Below are positions 59,739 to 64,000 of a stretch of DNA of 64,000 nt, piece by piece (the stretch's first letter is position 1; each line of letters opens with the position of its first letter). The DNA lies in the NCBI GenBank assembly GCA_016185365.1, contig JACPNP010000018.1:1-64000 (forward strand), written 5' to 3'. This DNA comes from Terriglobales bacterium (GTDB taxonomy: Bacteria; Acidobacteriota; Terriglobia; Terriglobales; Acidobacteriaceae). A program made the position numbers and the translations under genes. A model generated the notes under the pieces. That model did not search any database, had not been told where the DNA came from, and was given only the letters and a program-made list of their open reading frames with translations.

Positions 59739-60016
59739 ACCCCGCTACGCGCCCAGCGCACGAAGCGCTTATGCACGCTCTTGTACTTGCCATAACGCTC
59801 CGGCAGATCCTCCCAGCGTGCCCCGGAGCGCAGCATCCACAGCACGCCATTGACAAACACACGGTTATCGACCGCCGTCCGCCCCACCGTCTCTTTCCGC
59901 CCAGGCAGCAAGTCCTTGATCCGATCCCACTGTGCTTCTGTCAGTTCGTAGCGGCTCGCCATACCGCTATTTCACCCCCAGCCCGCAGATTGGCCAAGTC
60001 TATATGTCGATACGCC
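59257..60016 (-). mobile_element. IS5-family (IS427-type) insertion sequence
   Basis: A 760-bp element with perfect 15-bp terminal inverted repeats, GGCGTATCGACATAT at the left and ATATGTCGATACGCC at the right. Each end is flanked by CTAG (59253-59256, 60017-60020), the usual IS5-group target. It carries two overlapping transposase frames. It separates two broken genes, an M50 protease at the left and lolD at the right. IS427-group elements are normally about 830-870 bp, and the missing bases lie in the second frame. Confidence 0.9.
59588..59962 (-). CDS. IS5-family transposase, first frame (orfA)
   Basis: 124 residues: ELTEAQWDRIKDLLPGRKETVGRTAVDNRVFVNGVLWMLRSGARWEDLPERYG (DUF4096 region), then LMLDSTIVKAHQQAATGRKKG with the first Asp of the DDE triad. 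In intact elements it is joined to orfB by ribosomal frameshifting. It starts about 54 bases inside the right terminal repeat. Confidence 0.88.
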   Translation of the reverse strand: MASRYELTEAQWDRIKDLLPGRKETVGRTAVDNRVFVNGVLWMLRSGARWEDLPERYGKYKSVHKRFVRWARSGVWERVFAALVKDRRNQYLMLDSTIVKAHQQAATGRKKGAATRLWGVAEED

Positions 60017-60632
60017 CTAGGTGGGTGACGATGATCGAAGTAAGTCCGAGTTGCCGGTGCAGTTGCTCGATCAGGCCGAAGACGCGTTGCGCGGTCGCGG
60101 TATCGAGATCGCCTGTGGGCTCGTCCGCCAGCAGGAGCCTGGGGCCGGTGATCAGGGCGCGAGCCAGGGCCACGCGCTGCTGCTCGCCGCCGGAGAGTTC
60201 CCCGGTGCGATGGTCGGCGCGGTCGGAAAGTCCGACCTTGTCCAGCCACTCCCCGGCGGACTGCAAGGCGGCCTGCTTCGCGCCATTGCGCATCAGCAGC
60301 GGCATGGCCACGTTCTCCTGCGCGGTGAATTCAGGAAGCAAGTAGTGAAACTGCCAGACGTAACCGATCCGCCGGCTGCGAAAATCGCTGGCGGCGTCAC
60401 CGTGCAAGCCGTGAACGGCGGTGTCCTCGAAATGGATCTCACCGGCCGTGGGATGGTCCAGCGCGCCGAGCAGGTGCAGCAGCGTGCTCTTGCCACAGCC
60501 GGATTCGCCGATGATGGCCAGCATCTCTCCGGCGGGGACTTGGAATGAGAGATCGTCGAACAGCACAAGCTCCTGCCGGCCAGTGCGGAAGACCTTTTTT
60601 AGATGACTGACGCTAAGCAGAGGTGAGGTCAT
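60017..60632 (-). pseudogene. lolD-like ABC ATPase gene, 3'-truncated by IS
   Basis: The lipoprotein-releasing ABC ATPase: Walker A GESGCGKST, signature LSGGEQQR, Walker B RLLLADEPTGDLD and H-switch IIVTH. The normal end (about 20-30 residues after VTH) is replaced by L-G-R-I-D-I from the IS, with a stop at 60000. All catalytic motifs remain, so residual function is conceivable. ATG 60632 overlaps the tag stop codon (ATGA). The partner permease lolC/E is encoded 1.2 kb upstream; the TA module lies between. Confidence 0.8.
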
Positions 60633-61180
60633 CGGCGGCCTCCACTCGCCTGCATCCACGGCGGACGCTTTTTCGCAACTCTTGCGAACACCGGGCAGGA
60701 TTCCTTGTGGGCGCCGGACAGGTAGCCGGTGCTCAAAAGGAATTCACCCGTGATCTCACCGCCGGTGAAACGAAACGTCTGTTGAAAAAGCTTGACCCAA
60801 TTCTCTTTCGGGAGCGGATGCTGCGCGTCCAGCCACTTGGCGAAAGAGCCGTTCTGATCGCGCAGATCGAGGATGCGGCGGGCGTTCTCGATGGCGGCAT
60901 CCACCTTGAGCCGGTTGCGGATGATGCCGGAGTCCGCCAGCAGACGGGCGTGGTCGCGCGCGCCGTAACCGGCCACGCGTTCCAGGGAAAAGTCATGGTA
61001 GGCGCGGCGAAAGTTCTCGCGCTTGGCCAGGATGGTGAGCCAGCTGAGCCCGGCTTGATTGATCTCCAGCACGAGGCGCTCGAATAGCTCGTCATCCCCG
61101 CGCAGCGGGAAGCCGTATTCCCGGTCGTGATAAGGGCCGTGGAGCGGGTGGCCGCGGGCGACATCGCAATAGGAACTCAT
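60629..61180 (-). CDS. tag: DNA-3-methyladenine glycosylase I
   Basis: 183 residues: YHDREYGFPLRGDDELFERLVLEINQAGLSWLTILAKRENFRRAYHDFSLERVAGYG and GIIRNRLKVDAAIENARRILD. Tag excises 3-methyladenine from alkylated DNA. The N-terminal Cys region typical of E. coli Tag zinc binding is weak here (YCDVARGH). It overlaps lolD (ATGA), suggesting cotranscription. Confidence 0.88.
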   Translation of the reverse strand: MSSYCDVARGHPLHGPYHDREYGFPLRGDDELFERLVLEINQAGLSWLTILAKRENFRRAYHDFSLERVAGYGARDHARLLADSGIIRNRLKVDAAIENARRILDLRDQNGSFAKWLDAQHPLPKENWVKLFQQTFRFTGGEITGEFLLSTGYLSGAHKESCPVFARVAKKRPPWMQASGGRR

Positions 61181-61194
61181 CTCAGGTTACATCG

Positions 61195-61200
61195 TATAAT
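61195..61200 (+). promoter_or_regulatory. -10 box of abrB-doc, probably leaderless
   Basis: A perfect TATAAT ends 8 bases before the ATG at 61209, so transcription should start at or next to the initiation codon. No Shine-Dalgarno sequence or clear -35 box is seen. Confidence 0.55.
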
Positions 61201-61208
61201 GCGGCAGT

Positions 61209-61436
61209 ATGATCAGGCATCTCACAAAGCTCGGGGATGATTGGGCGTTAGTATTTGACCGGGAAATGTTGCGCCGGCTTAACGTGAGCGGAGAAACCCC
61301 TCTTGAAGTGACGGAGGAAGGCCGCTTCGTGCTGATCGCTCCGGCGGAGAGCGGCAGCGAGGGGGCGAGATTCCGCGAGGCCTTCGCGCGCGTGAAGGAA
61401 AAGTATGCTGAGGCGCTTGAGCGGCTTGCGAAGTGA
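61209..61436 (+). CDS. AbrB/MazE-type antitoxin
   Basis: 75 residues: IRHLTKLGDDWALVFDREMLRRLNVSGETPLEVTEEGRFVLIAPAE, the swapped-hairpin AbrB DNA-binding fold, followed by a helical tail (FREAFARVKEKYAEALERLAK) that would bind the toxin. It overlaps the doc-like gene (GTGA). It is probably transcribed as a leaderless message. Confidence 0.8.
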   Translation: MIRHLTKLGDDWALVFDREMLRRLNVSGETPLEVTEEGRFVLIAPAESGSEGARFREAFARVKEKYAEALERLAK

Positions 61437-61827
61437 CGCCAGAGCCGATCTTTCTCAGTCTCAGTCAGGTGATGGAGATCCATAGTGATCTGATCGCCAC
61501 ATTCGGGGGCATGTCGGGTCTGCGAGACTCCGCGCTCCTTCTTTCCGCGCTTGCCATGCCGATGGCGACCTACGAAGGGGCCTATCTTCATTCCGATAGT
61601 CCCGAAATGGCTACGGCTATCTTTTTCATATCGTAAAGAACCACCCCTTTCTTGACGGGAACAAGAGGACGGCCGCGGCTACCGCACTTACCTTTCTACT
61701 GCTGAATGGATGGGAATCCACATTCACGAACCAACAAGTGGAAGAGGTCGTGCTCAAAGTTGCGGAAGGAAGCATATCCAAGAGTGACTTGATCTCCATC
61801 GTGCGCGCTCACCTGAGATCGATCTGA
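61433..61827 (+). pseudogene. Doc-type toxin gene with frameshift
   Basis: The GTG-started first frame (LSLSQVMEIHSDLIATFGGMSGLRDSALLLSALAMP...) ends at a stop after EMATAIFFIS. The continuation in the next frame is YLFHIVKNHPFLDGNKRTAAATALTFLLLNGW, with the full Fic/Doc motif HPFLDGNKR. One missing T near 61618-61619 (ACGGCT-AT) restores a 131-residue Doc protein of normal size. Doc phosphorylates EF-Tu. So the toxin is broken, unless this is a sequencing error or a frameshifting site. Confidence 0.8.
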
Positions 61828-61828
61828 A

Positions 61829-63106
61829 TCATTCATAGCGCAAAGCCTCCGCCGGCAGGACCTTCGCGGCCGAATACGAGGGATAGATGGTTGCCAGGAA
61901 CGAGATGACCAGCGCCACGGCCGAGACCACAAGTCCATCGAGCAAGCGCGGCGCGAAGGGCACGTAGTCGATGGAGTAGACCTCGGCGGAAAGTGTGATC
62001 AATTTGTAATGTCCCCCGGCCCAGGCGCCCAGATAGCCCAGCCCGAGTCCCAGCAGGGTCCCCACCACCCCGATGAGCAGGCCCTGCGCGATGAAGATAT
62101 TCCGCACCTGCGCTTGGCGCGCGCCCATCGACATCAGTACAGCGATGTCGCGAGTCTTTTCCATCACCATCATGATGAGTGAGATCAAAATATTCAGCGC
62201 GGCCACCATCACGATCAATCCGATGGTGATGAGCGTGACCACGCGTTCCAGCCGCAGCGCGCGGAACAGCGCCTGGTTCTGGTCCATCCAGCTGGTGGAC
62301 TGGAAGCCGGGACCGGCCCTGGCCTCTAACTGGCGGCCGATCTCGCCGGCAAGGTATAGGTCATCGAGTTTGAATTCGAGCACACTGACCACGTCACCCA
62401 GGCCGAATAGCCGTTGCGCGTCGGAGAGCCGGGTGAAGGCCCAGGCGGTGTCGTAATCGTAGAAACCGCTTTGAAAGATTCCAACCACCTTGAACCGCAC
62501 ATACTTCGGCACTAGGCCGAACGGAGTCAACTCGCCTTGCGGGCTGGTGACCAGCACCACCGAGCCGACGGTGGCGCCCAACTCCTGGGCCAGGTCCTTG
62601 CCGAGTACGATCGGCGCCAGCGCCGGCGCGGGAGCATCGGATGAGGAGCCTTCGAGCGGTTGCAGCATGGTCTCCGCGGGAGCGCGCAGCGGATCAGCCG
62701 ATCCGAAACGGATGGTGTTGAGCAAACCGCTCACACGGTCTTCCATCTCCGGGAGGACGCCTTTGAGCACCACACCCCGGGCCCGCGCGCCACGCGAGAC
62801 CAAGACCTGTTCGTAGATCGCGGGCGCGGCCGCCAGCACATGGGGTCCGTGCTGCAGGGCCGCCAATCTCTCGCGCCAGTCTTTAATGCCGTTGTTCTCC
62901 ACCTTGAGCAGGCTGACGTGGGGCGTGGAGCCGAGAAGCCGCTGTTGCAGGTCCTGGCGGAACCCGTTGTTGATGGCCAGGGCGATGATCAGGGAAGCCA
63001 CGCCTGCCGCCACGCCAATGACCGAGATGCCGGTGATGACGCCGATGACGGCTTGCCGCCGTTTCGCGCGGAGATACCGTGCGGCGATGAAGAGTTCGAA
63101 GCGCAC
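61829..63106 (-). CDS. Lipoprotein-releasing permease (LolC/E type)
   Basis: 425 residues with a GTG start. MacB/FtsX layout: one N-terminal membrane helix (AVIGVITGISVIGVAAGVASLIIALAINNGF), a large periplasmic domain (about 50-270) and three C-terminal helices (VVTLITIGLIVMVAALNILISLI, IFIAQGLLIGVVGTLLGLGLGYLG, LLDGLVVSAVALVISFLATIYPSYSAAK). It works with LolD to extract lipoproteins for outer-membrane delivery. The frame is intact. The lolD gene downstream is truncated. A 72-bp tandem repeat spans its start codon. Confidence 0.9.
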   Translation of the reverse strand: MRFELFIAARYLRAKRRQAVIGVITGISVIGVAAGVASLIIALAINNGFRQDLQQRLLGSTPHVSLLKVENNGIKDWRERLAALQHGPHVLAAAPAIYEQVLVSRGARARGVVLKGVLPEMEDRVSGLLNTIRFGSADPLRAPAETMLQPLEGSSSDAPAPALAPIVLGKDLAQELGATVGSVVLVTSPQGELTPFGLVPKYVRFKVVGIFQSGFYDYDTAWAFTRLSDAQRLFGLGDVVSVLEFKLDDLYLAGEIGRQLEARAGPGFQSTSWMDQNQALFRALRLERVVTLITIGLIVMVAALNILISLIMMVMEKTRDIAVLMSMGARQAQVRNIFIAQGLLIGVVGTLLGLGLGYLGAWAGGHYKLITLSAEVYSIDYVPFAPRLLDGLVVSAVALVISFLATIYPSYSAAKVLPAEALRYE

Positions 63107-63246
63107 CGCTAGCAGGATAAATCAGAAGCGGGGAAAGATGGCCGGAACAGTATGCTGATATTCACGGTAGGCGTGCACCGCTAGCAGGATAAATCAGAAG
63201 CGGGGAAAGATGGCCGGAACAGTATGCTGATATTCACGGTAGGCGT
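63103..63246. repeat. Perfect 72-bp tandem duplication
   Basis: Units 63103-63174 and 63175-63246 are identical over 72 bases (GCACCGCTAGCAGG... to ...CGGTAGGCGT). The unit spans the end of the methyltransferase gene through the start codon of lolC/E, so the real stop is in the second unit and the first unit holds a non-translated copy of the C-terminus. The unit length is a multiple of three. Confidence 0.95.
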
Positions 63247-63769
63247 CGCCGAATCTCTGGACCAACTCTTTTTCCTCAAAATGGACCATGAGTGCGCCTG
63301 TGATGATGCCAAAGGACCAGAGCGCGTAGTGGGCGAGTGTTCCGCCGGCCGCGGTCCATGCGGTCATCATCAAGAAATGTCCTGAATAAATAGGATGGCG
63401 CACCTTCTGGCGCAAGCCGGTGGTGACCAGCACCTGAGGATGCTCCTCCGGTCTGACTTCCGCCTGGCCGATGAGTTGCGCGCGCGTGAATCCGGGACGC
63501 GTCTGCCGATAGATGTAGAGACCGGGAATCGCCATCACCAAAGCTGCCAGCGACGACCAAGGCGTGGCATACACCAGCCGATCGAGCAAGGGCCACGTAG
63601 CCAGCGCCGCAAGGACCACGGAGCCCAGCCAGATCGATCCGAGCATCGGCATCACCGCGCCCTTGCGTCCCCGCCAAAAACCGGGAAACGGATGGATCAC
63701 CAGCCAGTAGACGGGAATGGTCGCGTACACCGCGACGAACAGCCATGAAACGCCCCGCAGGATGTTCAC
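63194..63769 (-). CDS. ICMT-family isoprenylcysteine methyltransferase-like protein
   Basis: 191 residues, five hydrophobic segments, and the C-terminal ICMT/PEMT signature: VTTGLRQKVRHPIYSGHFLMMTAWTAAGG and FEEKELVQRFGDAYREYQHTVPAIFPRF (SAM-binding helices). Bacterial members are membrane methyltransferases with unknown substrates. GTG start at 63769, six bases after the upstream partial gene, so probably cotranscribed. Its last ~17 codons are duplicated downstream. Confidence 0.85.
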   Translation of the reverse strand: MNILRGVSWLFVAVYATIPVYWLVIHPFPGFWRGRKGAVMPMLGSIWLGSVVLAALATWPLLDRLVYATPWSSLAALVMAIPGLYIYRQTRPGFTRAQLIGQAEVRPEEHPQVLVTTGLRQKVRHPIYSGHFLMMTAWTAAGGTLAHYALWSFGIITGALMVHFEEKELVQRFGDAYREYQHTVPAIFPRF

Positions 63770-63775
63770 GGCCCT

Positions 63776-64000
63776 CTATTTCACCACCACTTTGGCAGTG
63801 CCCACATTGTCGAAACGGTCAAGCACGCGGACCACGATGGTGTGCTCGGTACTGAGTTCCGCATCGCCACCCGTTGGCGGGGCAGGGGGCAGGGGAGCGG
63901 TGAAGTCGTAATCTTCGGCCGGATGGTCGGAGATCTGGCCGACCGGCTCGACGAATTGCCACTCGCCGGCGTCGATCGAGTATTCCGCGCGCTGGATGCT
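63776..64000 (-). CDS. C-terminal end of a secreted propeller-like protein (partial)
   Basis: Only the last 74 residues are in the window: RAEYSIDAGEWQFVEPVGQISDHPAEDYDF, a Pro-rich piece, then TEHTIVVRVLDRFDNVGTAKVVVK. This is the Ig-like terminal domain seen on many acidobacterial WD40/propeller secreted proteins; identity beyond that cannot be judged. The start lies beyond the right edge. It leads the minus-strand run methyltransferase - lolC/E. Confidence 0.6.
   Translation of the reverse strand, partial: SIQRAEYSIDAGEWQFVEPVGQISDHPAEDYDFTAPLPPAPPTGGDAELSTEHTIVVRVLDRFDNVGTAKVVVK

Noticed and set aside
59257-60016. Functional composite transposon
   Set aside because: Only one IS copy is seen and no second copy flanks any cargo in this window.

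Overview
The window looks like a chromosomal segment of an Acidobacteriota (Terriglobia-type) bacterium. This is inferred from gene content, not from a marker-gene search. Pointers are the high GC content, a Ser/Thr kinase fused to a PD40-type propeller, a very large VPS10/BNR secreted propeller protein, a PEP-CTERM protein, a BIG2-propeller lipoprotein, a TonB-type transducer with a cytoplasmic N-terminus, and the gene runs ribH-nusB and yicC-gmk-rpoZ-coaBC-udg-priA. I see no phage, plasmid or CRISPR material. The accessory content is REP-like palindromes with a RAYT transposase, one IS5-type element, two toxin-antitoxin modules and several small duplications.

Region by region. 0-3.7 kb: REP-like cassette, trxA, a non-coding gap, a radical SAM protein, a superinfection-immunity-like protein, an anti-sigma-type kinase and hicBA. 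3.8-9 kb: thiolase, 3-hydroxyacyl-CoA dehydrogenase and enoyl-CoA hydratase (a beta-oxidation/butyrate-type set interleaved with small membrane proteins), then a VOC-RibH fusion and nusB. 9-16 kb: lipoprotein, tRNA-His, FmdB-like protein, YheT-type hydrolase, tRNA-Arg and a receptor-like kinase. 16-23 kb: HD-GYP phosphodiesterase, a large unknown protein, a degenerate PilZ protein coupled to an acyl-CoA dehydrogenase, a MerR-TPR protein, tRNA-Thr and a PEP-CTERM protein. 23-36 kb: sortilin-like protein, two-subunit molybdenum hydroxylase, UPF0126 membrane protein preceded by a candidate sRNA/attenuator, amidase, lytic transglycosylase and MscS channel. 36-45 kb: alaS, recX, RAYT with flanking REP palindromes, TonB protein and a divergent cyclase-like protein. 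45-50 kb: M28 peptidase, D-aminoacylase family hydrolase, redoxin and mutY. 50-59 kb: one long plus-strand run of MsbA-type ABC exporter, yicC, gmk, rpoZ, coaBC, udg and priA. 59-64 kb: an IS5/IS427-type element whose two flanks are each a broken gene (M50 protease and lolD), then tag, an AbrB-Doc module with a frameshifted toxin, lolC/E, an ICMT-family methyltransferase, and a gene running off the end.

Most notable are: the RAYT plus REP family, with palindromes 39 kb apart sharing modules; a 35-nt near-identical motif at two loci, one upstream of the PEP-CTERM gene; the VOC-RibH fusion; a class III cyclase-like domain in an otherwise unrecognised protein; a strong promoter-terminator pair that suggests a ~85 nt RNA; a palindromic element in frame inside priA; and an IS junction that probably records deletion or misassembly between two IS copies. 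Every functional name is by motif recognition; no database search was possible.
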